Shown: positions 1 through 8,045 of the stretch, one piece after another
Layout of the letters: every line of letters begins with the position of its first letter
How positions within the stretch are numbered: the first letter of the stretch is position 1
Assembly: GCA_005502925.1 (NCBI GenBank)
Contig: SCPD01000002.1
Span: 434,001-498,000 of the forward strand
Length of the DNA stretch: 64,000 nt
Reading direction: 5' to 3'
Source of the DNA: Rhizobiales bacterium Y(2018)
GTDB lineage: Bacteria > Pseudomonadota > Alphaproteobacteria > Rhizobiales > Aestuariivirgaceae
Program-made: the position numbers and the translations under genes
Notes under the pieces: generated by a model
What the model saw: only the letters and a program-made list of their open reading frames with translations
Told to the model about the DNA's origin: nothing
Database searches by the model: none

Positions 1-70
1 CTTCGAGATCGGCGACAAGGTGGCGGTCGGCTGGCCGCCCGATGCCGCTTTGATTCTCGCCAAGGATTGA
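1..70 (+). CDS. ABC transporter ATP-binding protein, C-terminal end (partial)
   Basis: The last 22 codons of a gene entering from the left edge are read in the frame starting at base 2 and end at TGA 68-70. The residues (IGDKVAVGWPPDAALIL) look like the end of the TOBE domain of a PotA-type ATPase, where a basic/hydrophobic strand is followed by W-x-P-x-D-A. A polyamine-type binding protein and two permeases follow on the same strand, so this is inferred to be the ATPase of that importer. Too little is present for a firmer call. Confidence 0.7.
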   Translation, partial: FEIGDKVAVGWPPDAALILAKD

Positions 71-101
71 GTGCGTAGAAAGAACAAACAAGGAGGAAAC
101 A

Positions 102-1250
102 ATGGCAGACGACAAGATCATTACGTCGCAGAAATTCATGGAAGAACTGCGCCGTTTTCAGAAGGGCTCGGTCACCCGCCGCCATTTTCTCGGCGTCACC
201 GGCTTAGGTCTGGCGACAGCGGTATTGGGCGGCGCCATACCGGGTCTCAAGCCCCGCAAGGCCTATGCGGCCTTGTCCGGCACGGTGAATCTCACCACCT
301 GGCCCAACTACCACAATCAGGAAAATCTCGACGCCTTCACCAAGAAGACCGGCGTCACCATCAATATGAATGTGTTCGGCTCGAATGAGGAGATGCTGGC
401 CAAGCTTCAGGCGGGCTCGACCGGCTGGGATGTTTTCGTGCCGACCAACTATACGATCAGCACCTATAAGGGCCTCGACCTCATCGAGCCGCTCGATCTC
501 AAGCTGCTGCCCAACTACGACGTCGCCACGCAAGACCAGCGCTTCACCTCGGAAGGCACGATCGACGGCACCGTCTATGCCGTGCCGAAGAATTGGGGCA
601 CCACCGGCTTCGTCATCAACACCAAGAACGTCACCCAGAATCCAACGAGCTGGAAGGAGTTCTGGGACCTGGCCAAGGGGCCGCTCACCGGCCGTGTGAT
701 GGTGCATGACTATCAGCTCACCACCATCGGCAATGCACTCAAAGCTTTCGGCTATTCCTTCAATTCGAATGACGAGAAGCAATTGGCCGAGGCCGAGAAG
801 CTGTTGCTCGAGGCGAAGCCGCATCTCTTCGCCATCAATTCCGACTATCAGCCCTCGATGCGCAATGGCGATGCCTGGGTGTCGGTGGCCTGGACCGGCG
901 ATGCGACGCAGCTGCATCGCGACATGCCGGAGATCCAGTATGTGCTGGGCAAGGAAGGCGGCGAGATCTGGACGGACTATTTCGCCATTCCAAAGGGAGC
1001 CGCCAACAAGGACGCCGCTTATGCGCTGATCGACTGGCTGCTGACGCCCGAGATCAACGCCAAGGAAGTCCAGGCGCATGGCTATCCCTCGACCGATGCG
1101 CGCACCAATAAGCTGGTGTCGAAGGAGATGCTGGAGAATCCGATCCTCTATCCGGCCAAGGATCTGCTCACCAGTCTCGAATTCGGCGCCGCGGCGACAC
1201 TGACCAACCCGCTGCGCGCCGAGATCATGGCCCGCTTCAAGTCGGCTTGA
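102..1250 (+). CDS. PotD-like ABC transporter substrate-binding protein, Tat-exported
   Basis: This 382-residue protein begins 11 bases after a strong ribosome binding site (AGGAGG near 90). Residues 25-55 form a twin-arginine signal (TRRHFLG, a hydrophobic run, then a cleavage site near AYA). The mature part starts with LTTWPNYHNQENLDAF and has the two-lobed architecture of spermidine/putrescine-binding proteins (SBP family 8), with SNEEMLAKLQAG and DVFVPTNYTI as family blocks. It lies between the ATPase tail and two permeases. The substrate is probably a polyamine or related amine, but the binding-pocket acids were not checked by alignment. Export by Tat differs from the Sec-type second PotD-like protein in this window. 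Confidence 0.9.
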   Translation: MADDKIITSQKFMEELRRFQKGSVTRRHFLGVTGLGLATAVLGGAIPGLKPRKAYAALSGTVNLTTWPNYHNQENLDAFTKKTGVTINMNVFGSNEEMLAKLQAGSTGWDVFVPTNYTISTYKGLDLIEPLDLKLLPNYDVATQDQRFTSEGTIDGTVYAVPKNWGTTGFVINTKNVTQNPTSWKEFWDLAKGPLTGRVMVHDYQLTTIGNALKAFGYSFNSNDEKQLAEAEKLLLEAKPHLFAINSDYQPSMRNGDAWVSVAWTGDATQLHRDMPEIQYVLGKEGGEIWTDYFAIPKGAANKDAAYALIDWLLTPEINAKEVQAHGYPSTDARTNKLVSKEMLENPILYPAKDLLTSLEFGAAATLTNPLRAEIMARFKSA

Positions 1251-1258
1251 TGCCTGAG

Positions 1259-1294
1259 TTTCCCTTCTCCCGCTAGCAGGCGGGAGAAGGGAAA
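1259..1294. repeat. palindromic repeat / hairpin between binding protein and permease genes
   Basis: A perfect 15-bp inverted repeat (1259-1273 and 1280-1294, core CTTCTCCCGC/GCGGGAGAAG) surrounds a 6-base loop. The same core occurs at 36809-36832 and 36969-36992, so this is a member of a dispersed repeat family rather than a gene-specific site. In an ABC operon such a hairpin could protect upstream mRNA and keep the binding protein in excess; that is inference. Confidence 0.8.
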
Positions 1295-1311
1295 TATCTG
1301 CCAAGGTCTGC

Positions 1312-2181
1312 ATGTCCCAGCTCGCCCCCGCATCCCGATCGAAGACCGTCACCGCTCTCCTGGTGGCGCCGGCGGGGCTGTTCTTCTTCTTCCTGCTTGT
1401 CCTGCCGCTCATCGTCGTCATCATCTATTCCTTCGGCGCCCGCGCCGATGCCGGCGGTTATGCGCCCGCTTTCACCCTCGACAACTACGCCAACCTGCCG
1501 GCGCGCGGTCAGGCCTTCTTCAACACCCTGACGCTGGCGCCGCTGGGCACGCTGCTCACTGCGCTCTTCGCTTATCCCCTGGCCTATTTCCTGGCCGTCA
1601 AGGCGAGTCCCAAATCACGCACCCTGCTGCTCGTGCTCGTCATCGTGCCGTTCTGGACAAGCCAGCTTTTACGGTATTACGCCTGGATCATGATCCTGGG
1701 CTCCAAGGGCATTCCGAGCTGGCTCGCCTATCTGGGAATAACCGATCTGCGCATCATCAACACACCCTGGGCCGTGTTGATCGGCGCCGTCTATGGTTTC
1801 CTGCCCCTGATGGTGCTGCCGATCTATGTGAGTCTCGAAAAGCTCGACAAACGCCTCCTCGAGGCCTCCGCCGATCTCGGCGCCAATTCCTGGCGCAGCT
1901 TCCTGCAGGTGACGCTGCCTCTGTCGCTGCCGGGTGTCGCCACCGGCTCGATGCTCGTCTTCATCCTGCTGATGGGCGAATATATCCTCCCGCAGCTTCT
2001 CGGCGGCGGCAAAGTCTTCTTCATCGGCAATGCGCTGGTCGACCTCTTCCTGCAATCGCGCAACTGGCCCTTCGGCGCCGCCGTCTCGACCGCGCTCGTC
2101 GCCATCATGTTCGTGACTATCGTGATCTATATGCGCTTCGTTCTGAGCCGTGGCGATGTGCGCCGCGCCGCCTTGGTGTAG
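1312..2181 (+). CDS. ABC transporter permease, PotB-like
   Basis: A 289-residue integral membrane protein of the polyamine-importer permease family (binding-protein-dependent transport inner membrane component). Hydrophobic helices are evident from the N-terminal stretch (LLVAPAGLFFFFLLVLPLIVV) to the C-terminus. The EAA loop that docks onto the ATPase is visible as EASADLGANSWRSFLQVTLP near residues 185-205. It is followed after 3 bases by the second permease. It forms the translocation channel with the next gene. Confidence 0.92.
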   Translation: MSQLAPASRSKTVTALLVAPAGLFFFFLLVLPLIVVIIYSFGARADAGGYAPAFTLDNYANLPARGQAFFNTLTLAPLGTLLTALFAYPLAYFLAVKASPKSRTLLLVLVIVPFWTSQLLRYYAWIMILGSKGIPSWLAYLGITDLRIINTPWAVLIGAVYGFLPLMVLPIYVSLEKLDKRLLEASADLGANSWRSFLQVTLPLSLPGVATGSMLVFILLMGEYILPQLLGGGKVFFIGNALVDLFLQSRNWPFGAAVSTALVAIMFVTIVIYMRFVLSRGDVRRAALV

Positions 2182-2184
2182 CCC

Positions 2185-2991
2185 ATGCCCATGCGCCTCT
2201 ACGCCGTCTTCATCTACATCTTCCTCTACGCGCCCATCGCGCTGATCGCCTTCTTCTCCTTCAATGCCGGACGTTATGCGATGGACTGGCAGGGCTTCTC
2301 GCTCGACTGGTACGGCAAGGCCTTCACCAACCCGATCATCATCAAGGCGCTGGTGACCAGCCTCATCATCGCCGGCTGCACGTCCATCATCGCCACCACG
2401 GTGGGCACGCTCTGCGCGCTGGGTCTCGAGCGGATGAGGGGCTCGCTCCGGCAGCTCTTCGACGCGCTGATCTACATCGCCATCATGGTGCCGGGCGTGG
2501 TCATCGGCATATCGACGCTGATCGCCTTCGTGACCGTCTTCGACGCCGTCAATCCGGCGCTCGAGGCCATCGGCATGGCGCGCCTGCAGATGGGCCTGTG
2601 GACGGTGATCGCCGCCCATGTCCTGTTCAACCTCGCGGTGGTCGTCCTCATCATCAGGACCAGGCTCGCCGGCATGGACCGGAGCCTGGTCGAGGCATCC
2701 GAGGATCTCTATGCGACGCCCTTCGCCACTTTCCGGCAAGTGGTACTGCCGGCGCTGATGCCGTCTATCCTCGCCGGTCTGCTTCTGTCCTTCACTTTCT
2801 CATTTGAAGACTTCATCATCGCCTTCTTCGTTGCCGGTCCCAACACGACCTTGCCGATCTATGTCTTCTCCTCGATCAGGCGCGGCGTCACGCCCGAGAT
2901 CAATGCCATTGGCACGACCGTTCTCCTGACCTCGCTGGCGCTTCTGGTGCTGGCGCAGTTCCTCCTGCGCCCGAGCGCCAAGGCAAGGTAG
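2185..2991 (+). CDS. ABC transporter permease, PotC-like
   Basis: A 268-residue second permease of the same importer. The opening MRLYAVFIYIFLYAPIALIAFFSFNAGRYAMDWQGFSLDWYGKAF is the usual PotC start, and the EAA loop is visible as EASEDLYATPFATFRQVVLPAL near residues 170-190. It starts 3 bases after the preceding gene and is probably translationally coupled. A terminator-like hairpin follows at 3009-3040, so the operon ends here. Confidence 0.92.
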   Translation: MPMRLYAVFIYIFLYAPIALIAFFSFNAGRYAMDWQGFSLDWYGKAFTNPIIIKALVTSLIIAGCTSIIATTVGTLCALGLERMRGSLRQLFDALIYIAIMVPGVVIGISTLIAFVTVFDAVNPALEAIGMARLQMGLWTVIAAHVLFNLAVVVLIIRTRLAGMDRSLVEASEDLYATPFATFRQVVLPALMPSILAGLLLSFTFSFEDFIIAFFVAGPNTTLPIYVFSSIRRGVTPEINAIGTTVLLTSLALLVLAQFLLRPSAKAR

Positions 2992-3008
2992 CTCCCGAAA
3001 ACAGAACA

Positions 3009-3040
3009 GGCGGTCTGGTGGATGAGGTGGCCAGACCGCC
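3009..3040. terminator. bidirectional hairpin between convergent genes
   Basis: A perfect 10-bp stem (GGCGGTCTGG at 3009-3018, CCAGACCGCC at 3031-3040) with a 12-base loop lies between the end of the permease gene on the plus strand and the end of a small gene on the minus strand. No long T tract is present, so the termination strength is uncertain. Confidence 0.6.
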
Positions 3041-3086
3041 CGTCTCCCCGCGCCGCGCACACACATGGTTGGCGGCGAGAAATGCT

Positions 3087-3326
3087 CTACATCTTGATGA
3101 GGGCGAGGGCATCCTTCGCCGTGGCGACAGATTCCGTATGCTTGCCGGCGTCATGCTCGGCCTTCGCCTGGGTGATATGGTCGGTGATCTTCTGTTTGGC
3201 CACGTCGTCCTGTTTCGACATCTTCAAATTCTCCTCGGCCTGCTGGATCAGGCTAGGGCATTCGGCGGCGAAAGCGGGCACCGAAAGAGCCGACAGAATG
3301 GCGGCGGCGGCGAGTAGTGATTTCAT
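3087..3326 (-). CDS. small secreted protein, helical, function unknown
   Basis: A 79-residue protein. I chose the ATG at 3326 over longer in-frame starts because GGAGG sits about 6 bases upstream and because translation from there opens directly with a Sec signal peptide (MKSLLAAAAILSALSVPAFA). The mature ~60 residues are charged and probably all-helical (CPSLIQQAEENLKMSKQDDVAKQKITDHITQAKAEHDAGKHTES), with one cysteine. Proteins of this shape occur in Hyphomicrobiales without known function. I do not recognise a named family. Confidence 0.75.
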   Translation of the reverse strand: MKSLLAAAAILSALSVPAFAAECPSLIQQAEENLKMSKQDDVAKQKITDHITQAKAEHDAGKHTESVATAKDALALIKM

Positions 3327-3437
3327 CTCTGTATCCTCCATGTTGAGTTGGTCGTAGGTTTCCGGCCTTGTCAGTTGCGCGTGTGAGGCAGATGCCGTCA
3401 GGCCGGGACCAGCAGTGCCGGATGTCATTCTCTTTCG

Positions 3438-3866
3438 TTATCTTCCGCACTCTCCCGCCGTTAGCGTGGCATCCGCGACTTGCCGCTGGTCGGAATCGAG
3501 CGCGCCGTAGAAGGCCTCGTAGCGCGTCTTGAGAGCCGCCTTGGCCAAGAGTCGGGCGGTCAGGCGCTCCTTGAGAACCGCATCGTCGGAGCCCTCGATC
3601 GCCTGGGCGCCGCCCATCAGCTCGATCTCGGCTTCGCGCACGTCGCGTACGGCCTGGCGGTAGGTCTGCAGCGCCGCGACATAATCGGACCATGGGCCTG
3701 TCTGCGTGTTCTTGACGCCGAGCTCCGCCTTCACCTGCCGGATGCGCTCGGGTGAGCCGAGTTCGGATTGCGCCAACACAGTTGCCGGAAGGGCGGTGAG
3801 CGCCAGCGTCGAAACGAGACTCGCCACAATTCGCTGGAGATACCGGCGTCTGCTCGCGGAACTCAT
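3438..3866 (-). CDS. periplasmic LTXXQ/Spy-like protein
   Basis: A 142-residue protein whose ATG overlaps the stop of the upstream L,D-transpeptidase gene (ATGA), implying coupling. A signal peptide ends near ATVLAQ (residues 5-32). The mature part has a W-x-x-Y-x-x-AL block (PWSDYVAALQTYRQAV) and a C-terminal RYEAFYGALDSDQRQVADA segment, the spaced aromatic/LDxxQR pattern of the LTXXQ (Spy/CpxP-like) helical family of periplasmic chaperone or metal-stress proteins. The family call rests on pattern only. Placement next to a multicopper oxidase would suit an envelope-stress or copper role. Confidence 0.65.
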   Translation of the reverse strand: MSSASRRRYLQRIVASLVSTLALTALPATVLAQSELGSPERIRQVKAELGVKNTQTGPWSDYVAALQTYRQAVRDVREAEIELMGGAQAIEGSDDAVLKERLTARLLAKAALKTRYEAFYGALDSDQRQVADATLTAGECGR

Positions 3867-4630
3867 CGGTCGCTTCCTCGGTGGCTGCGGCCGGCCTGCG
3901 GGCCTTCCTGGGCGGCCACCCGCCGCGCCGAGGGCAGGACGACGACCTTGATGCCGATCGGAACGCGCTCGAAGAGATCGGCGACATCGGCATTCAGCAA
4001 TCTGATGCAACCGGAGGAGACGGCTTTGCCGATGCTTTGCGGCTGCGAGGTGCCGTGGATACGATAGAGCGTGTCGACCTCCCCCTGATAGAGATAGAGC
4101 GCCCGGGCGCCCAAGGGATTGTCGGGCCCGCCCGGCATGCCACTCGCCCATTGCGCCGCGAGATGGTCGCGCGCCACCATTTCCTTGGGCGGCACCCAGC
4201 GCGGCCATTTGGCCTTGCGCCGGATGACCGCGGCGCCCGACCATTCGAAGCCCTGTTTGCCGACGCCGATGCCATAGCGCTGCGCCCGTCCGCCGGGCAG
4301 CGTGAAATAGAGCTGGCGCGCATCGACATCGACGATGATCGTGCCCGGCACCTCGCTGGTCTCATAGGCGACTTCCTTGCGGCGGAAGCGGCGCGACACT
4401 TTGCGGACGTCGTCATGGACGATCGGGAACAGCTCCGCCTCGCCGTCGACCGGGAGGTTGGTCCGAGCTGTGTCCGGATGGCGTGCCGGCGCGGCGATAT
4501 CAGCCGTCGCGAAAGCGGGACGGCCGCCCGCGACGATCGTCGCGAGGCCGGCGAGGGAAGGAAGCAGGGCGCGCAACACCGCGCGCCGGCTCACTTGCGG
4601 CGTCCTTCGCAGTTTGGGCGGATTGGGCAT
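3863..4630 (-). CDS. L,D-transpeptidase (YkuD family), Tat-type signal
   Basis: A 255-residue periplasmic enzyme that would form 3-3 peptidoglycan cross-links or attach protein to peptidoglycan. I prefer ATG 4630 over 4642 because GAGG lies 6 bases upstream of it. A signal with SRRAVLR is followed by a hydrophobic stretch. The catalytic domain shows IIVDVDARQLYFTLPGG, then HGT (His about residue 192) and SSGCIRLLN, the catalytic Cys motif (Cys about 208). The more common SHGC form is SSGC here, a variant seen in other alphaproteobacterial members. It sits downstream of the multicopper oxidase gene. Confidence 0.9.
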   Translation of the reverse strand: MPNPPKLRRTPQVSRRAVLRALLPSLAGLATIVAGGRPAFATADIAAPARHPDTARTNLPVDGEAELFPIVHDDVRKVSRRFRRKEVAYETSEVPGTIIVDVDARQLYFTLPGGRAQRYGIGVGKQGFEWSGAAVIRRKAKWPRWVPPKEMVARDHLAAQWASGMPGGPDNPLGARALYLYQGEVDTLYRIHGTSQPQSIGKAVSSGCIRLLNADVADLFERVPIGIKVVVLPSARRVAAQEGPQAGRSHRGSDR

Positions 4631-4650
4631 CGGAAACCTCATTGTTGCGA

Positions 4651-6219
4651 TCAGGAAGTGACATATTGCGCCATCATGCCGGCATCTTCGTGCTCGAGGA
4701 TATGGCAGTGGAAGACGAAGGGTTTTCCCGCTTCCGTCTTGTGTTTGAAAGTGACGAGGATTTCAGCGGAGGAGCGCACCAGCACGGTGTCCTTGGCGCC
4801 CGCGACATGCTCCGGCGGCGGCGCACCGTCGAGGCTCAGGATGCGGAAGGATGCGCCATGGATGTGGAAGGGATGCGCCATCTCCGTGCTGCGCAGTTCC
4901 CATATCTCCGTTTCGCCGATCTTCATTTCCGCGTCTATGCGGGCCATGTCGAAAGGCGCACCGTTGATGCCCATCTTCATCCCCATATCGAGGCCGGATA
5001 GTCCCGTTCCACCCGCAGCAGCCATCTGGGAGTGATCCATGCCGGGCATTGCGCCGTTGTCGGTTGGCGGCCCGGCCGCGCTTGCGCCCTTGGTGAGGGT
5101 GTCATTGGCGGCCGCCATGCCGTCGAGCACGAAGCTGCGGCGCCGAACGGCCGCCGCGACAGCGGGGAACTCCGCATCCGCCAGCTGCTTCGGAATATAC
5201 TGATTGGCGCTGTTCATCGGACCGTTGGGCGCGAACAGCAACACTGGCGTGAGCGACGCCTCCGGACTGTCGGAGGTGTCGGGATAGGTCAGAAGGGGAA
5301 TGAGCTTGCCGTCGGAGAAGTCGACCAGAAGCTCATAACGCTCGCCGGGTGCGATGGTGATCTCGCTGACGGCCGCCGGTGCCGCGATGAAGCCATTGTC
5401 ATTGGCGATGACGTGCATGGGGCGCCGGTCGGCGAAGACGAGCCTGAAATTGCGGGCATTGGCGCCGTTGAGAAGACGCAGGCGAACGACGCCCGCCGGA
5501 ACCTCCGACCGGGGAGCCATGGCGCCGTTCACCAGGATCGTATTGTCGCGCGAACCGTGCTGGATCGCCGCGGGAGAATTATCGTAACTGAGCAAACCCT
5601 CGGCGCTGAATTCCCGGTCCTGCAGGATGAGCGGGATATCGTCGACGCCATAGCTTGTGGGCAGGCCGAGGCTTTGGGCGCTGCTGTCCTCGACATAGAG
5701 CAGGCCTGCGAGGCCATGATAGACTTGGCGCGCGGTGTCACCATGGGGATGTGGATGATACCAGAGGGTGGCGACCGGCTGATCTATCGTCAGAAAGGGT
5801 TGCCAGACATCGCCCGGCTCGATGGCATTGTGAGGCCCACCGTCGAGATCGGACGGCGTGAGCAGGCCGTGCGAATGGACGGTGGTCTGCCGGTCGAGCT
5901 TGTTGGCGACGGTCATCGTCACCGTATCGCCGCGATGCAGCCGCAGCGCTGGCCCCAGATAGGAACCGGAATAGCCGAAGGTGCGCGAGGCCGCTCCTTG
6001 TTGGAATTTCGTCGTTCCCGCCGTCGCTTCGAGCGTCACGACATTGCCGATGTCACGGCCGTCGATCAGGGGCGGCATGGGGAGCGGTGTGGTGAAGACA
6101 TCCGCGATGTCGCGCCCCGACCCGGAAAGACGGTTCACGGCGAAGAGAAACGAGGCGCCGAGCGCGGAAGCCCCGGCAATGCCCGAGGCTATGATCGCTC
6201 GCCGTGAGATATTCGTCAT
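4651..6219 (-). CDS. multicopper oxidase (CueO/CotA/FtsP type)
   Basis: A 522-residue cupredoxin-repeat oxidase with a Tat signal (SRRAII). All four copper-binding blocks are present: HSHG (115-118), WYHPHPHGD (153-161), HPFHIHG (449-455) and HCHILEHEDAGM (504-515), so the T1 and trinuclear sites look intact. A Met/His-rich segment (MPGMDHSQM at 391-399, then DMGMKMG) lies before the last domain, as in copper-responsive CueO-like enzymes that oxidise Cu(I). The next gene begins directly downstream and its upstream neighbour ends one base before this ATG. A periplasmic cuprous oxidase is the most likely role; laccase-like activity on phenolics is possible. Confidence 0.93.
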   Translation of the reverse strand: MTNISRRAIIASGIAGASALGASFLFAVNRLSGSGRDIADVFTTPLPMPPLIDGRDIGNVVTLEATAGTTKFQQGAASRTFGYSGSYLGPALRLHRGDTVTMTVANKLDRQTTVHSHGLLTPSDLDGGPHNAIEPGDVWQPFLTIDQPVATLWYHPHPHGDTARQVYHGLAGLLYVEDSSAQSLGLPTSYGVDDIPLILQDREFSAEGLLSYDNSPAAIQHGSRDNTILVNGAMAPRSEVPAGVVRLRLLNGANARNFRLVFADRRPMHVIANDNGFIAAPAAVSEITIAPGERYELLVDFSDGKLIPLLTYPDTSDSPEASLTPVLLFAPNGPMNSANQYIPKQLADAEFPAVAAAVRRRSFVLDGMAAANDTLTKGASAAGPPTDNGAMPGMDHSQMAAAGGTGLSGLDMGMKMGINGAPFDMARIDAEMKIGETEIWELRSTEMAHPFHIHGASFRILSLDGAPPPEHVAGAKDTVLVRSSAEILVTFKHKTEAGKPFVFHCHILEHEDAGMMAQYVTS

Positions 6220-6588
6220 CTAGCGGGCCTCGAACTGGGCTTGCAGCGTCTCGCCGCTCGCCAGCTCGACGAAAACCGAGATCGACGCGCCGAGGCGCAG
6301 CGGCGCGGGCAGGTTGGCCGACAGCCAGTTTTCGCCGTCGGGGGCGAGCGGAATGCGCAATTGCTGTTGCTGCTGGATGATGGTGGCGTAAGCGGCGCTG
6401 CCGGCGGCCCGGATCGGCTTCTGGCGTGCATCCGACAAAGCGAAGATGATCGAGTCATAGGCCGGTCCGCCGATGAACTCGATATGCCGGTTCGCCGCTT
6501 GGCTGAGCTGGCCGCCATTGATGCCTATGCCCGAATGGGCGAGCGCAGGCGAAGCCAGACCCGCGCAAAGTCCGAGACCAGCGCGCAT
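6220..6588 (-). CDS. small secreted protein, probable metal-homeostasis partner
   Basis: A 122-residue protein ending immediately before the multicopper oxidase ATG. The start at 6588 gives a compact signal peptide (MRAGLGLCAGLASPALA) and avoids reading through the palindromic repeat at 6590-6695, which the longer ORF from 6714 does. The mature protein begins HSGIGINGGQ and has alternating beta-strand-like segments ending VFVELASGETLQAQFEA. This resembles small periplasmic proteins with an N-terminal H-GG motif found beside copper and heavy-metal genes. The specific function is unknown. Confidence 0.65.
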   Translation of the reverse strand: MRAGLGLCAGLASPALAHSGIGINGGQLSQAANRHIEFIGGPAYDSIIFALSDARQKPIRAAGSAAYATIIQQQQQLRIPLAPDGENWLSANLPAPLRLGASISVFVELASGETLQAQFEAR

Positions 6589-6589
6589 C

Positions 6590-6695
6590 CCGGCGAAGTG
6601 GAATCGCTTCGCCGAAAAGGATGTGCGCCAGATCAATATTCTGGAGCAAATCCTTATCGCCAAAGTCGTCAACTTTGGCGGGATTTGCTCTAGGG
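6590..6695. repeat. palindromic intergenic repeat
   Basis: Two nested arms, GAGCAAATCC (6644-6653) with GGATTTGCTC (6681-6690) and CGCCAAAG (6658-6665) with CTTTGGCG (6673-6680), form a near-continuous stem interrupted by a 4-base bulge. This matches the look of the RPE-like repeats dispersed in Hyphomicrobiales genomes. It lies in the 5' leader of the oxidase operon. Confidence 0.75.
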
Positions 6696-6768
6696 ACCGG
6701 ATGGTGAAGTGCATAGCATGATCCTCGCTGAGACGGCGTTGCCCGAAGGCACGCCGGTCCCGTCGGGA

Positions 6769-7167
6769 TCAAGCGTGCCGGTAGTCGATGAGGATCGATC
6801 TCGGAGGGCGCTCGAGTCCGTTGCCCGCCAATGTGTCCGGCGACTGATCGGACAGGGGCAACGTCTCGTGCCGATGGAGGACAGCCATGTCGCCGATGCC
6901 GCTCGTAACGACAAAACCCGGCGCGCAGGTGAAACTGCAGCAGGCGATCTTGCCATGGGATGATGGAGCCTGCTTGTGCATGTCATCCGCGGCGCTGACC
7001 GTGGGCGCATTCGCCCCGGTGAGCCCAGCCGTGATCCCGTTGGCCGCCGGCAGGCAGGATGAGGAGCCGGCCTGCGCCGCGCCGGCGAACAGCAGGGCGA
7101 ATAGAATCATGACCGACAGGGATAAGGCCACCCCTTTGCGCCATGTTTCGTTGAGCCCTGTAGACAT
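6769..7167 (-). CDS. Cys/His-containing secreted protein, function unknown
   Basis: A 132-residue protein from ATG 7167; the longer ORF adds residues that read like non-coding sequence. There is an N-terminal hydrophobic signal (VALSLSVMILFALLFAGAAQAG). The mature part has a His/Cys patch (HKQAPSSHGKIACCSFTCAPG) and later HRHE, and ends ERPPRS. The Cys-Cys-x3-Cys arrangement could bind a soft metal, and the neighbours are a multicopper oxidase on one side and a rhodanese on the other. I do not recognise a named family. Confidence 0.6.
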   Translation of the reverse strand: MSTGLNETWRKGVALSLSVMILFALLFAGAAQAGSSSCLPAANGITAGLTGANAPTVSAADDMHKQAPSSHGKIACCSFTCAPGFVVTSGIGDMAVLHRHETLPLSDQSPDTLAGNGLERPPRSILIDYRHA

Positions 7168-7236
7168 CGTTTCCCTGAATGCCCGGTGCCTGTGGCGGAA
7201 TTCTGACAGCCAAAGCGCTCGGATATGACGGCAATC

Positions 7237-7273
7237 GCCTTGCGGCGTCAAGGCTCGACAGGCCGGCTGTCGA
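7237..7273. promoter_or_regulatory. two adjacent palindromes in divergent promoter
   Basis: GCCTTG-6-CAAGGC (7237-7254) is directly followed by TCGACAG-5-CTGTCGA (7255-7273) between the divergently transcribed Cys-rich protein gene and the rhodanese gene. Perfect dyads here could be operator sites, for instance for a metal-responsive regulator, but no such regulator is encoded nearby. They could also be one structured leader. Confidence 0.35.
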
Positions 7274-7359
7274 TCACGCCTAGATGATCGACTGCGTCAT
7301 TATGAAGTCTGGTCGAAGGTGCGGGCCTGGCCTTGGCTTCGGCAAACGAGGAGGTGATC

Positions 7360-7788
7360 TTGAACCCGTTTTCGAAGCCTCGGCTCTTGCCGGTCATCGT
7401 CTTGCTGGCATGCGGTCTCGCTTTGCCATGGGCGCCGGTCCGTGCCTTTGCGCAGGATGCAAGCGAGCAGGGATATGTCACTTTGCGCAGCGCCGAACTC
7501 GCCACGATGCTGGCTGCCAAGGATTTTCTCCTGGTCAATGTCCATGTGCCCTATGAGGGCGAGATCGAGCAGACCGATGCCTTCATCGCTTTCGACAAGA
7601 TCGGAGAGACGGCAACGGCGCTTCCGGACGACAAGAATGCGAGGATCGTTCTTTATTGCCTGAGCGGCCGGATGAGCGAAATCGCGGCAAACGAACTCGC
7701 GCGCCTTGGATATAGGCGTGTATCGCATTTGGCCGGCGGCATGCGCGACTGGCAAGCGACCGGTTTCAGGGTCATCGAGAAGAAGTGA
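7360..7788 (+). CDS. secreted rhodanese-domain protein
   Basis: A 142-residue protein with a signal peptide (hydrophobic run ending APVRAFAQ) and one rhodanese domain. The active-site loop is CLSGRMS, with the persulfide-forming Cys followed by a loop containing Arg. The family landmarks LLVNVHVPYEGEI and HLAGGMRDWQATGF are present. I chose TTG 7360 because GGAGG lies 5 bases upstream; a TTG at 7333 is in frame but has no binding site. It probably handles sulfane sulfur or thiols in the periplasm, and could relate to the copper-stress genes beside it. Confidence 0.85.
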   Translation: MNPFSKPRLLPVIVLLACGLALPWAPVRAFAQDASEQGYVTLRSAELATMLAAKDFLLVNVHVPYEGEIEQTDAFIAFDKIGETATALPDDKNARIVLYCLSGRMSEIAANELARLGYRRVSHLAGGMRDWQATGFRVIEKK

Positions 7789-8045
7789 CTCAAATAGTAC
7801 AGGGGGCGCGCCAGTATCGGCAAACAAAAAGATAAATTGTAGTTTTATCCCACGCGGTAATTTTGTTTCCGCACAGTACTTTTGTTCGCGCATAGTATTA
7901 AAGTCGTAGAATGTGAAGTAATCGCGTTTCACTATTGCTGGAAAAAAGGAAAAATACATATATTATTAAGCGCGCTTATCTAGAGTTTTCATGTAAATCG
8001 CATTCGGGCTTTGGGGGCAGGCCGGAGAATGGTTCGGGAGGAGCC

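Noticed and set aside
1669-2739. 356-codon minus-strand open frame across two permease genes
   Set aside because: The translation is extremely rich in Asp, Glu, His and Gln, which is the mirror of hydrophobic permease codons; both permeases have clear family motifs.
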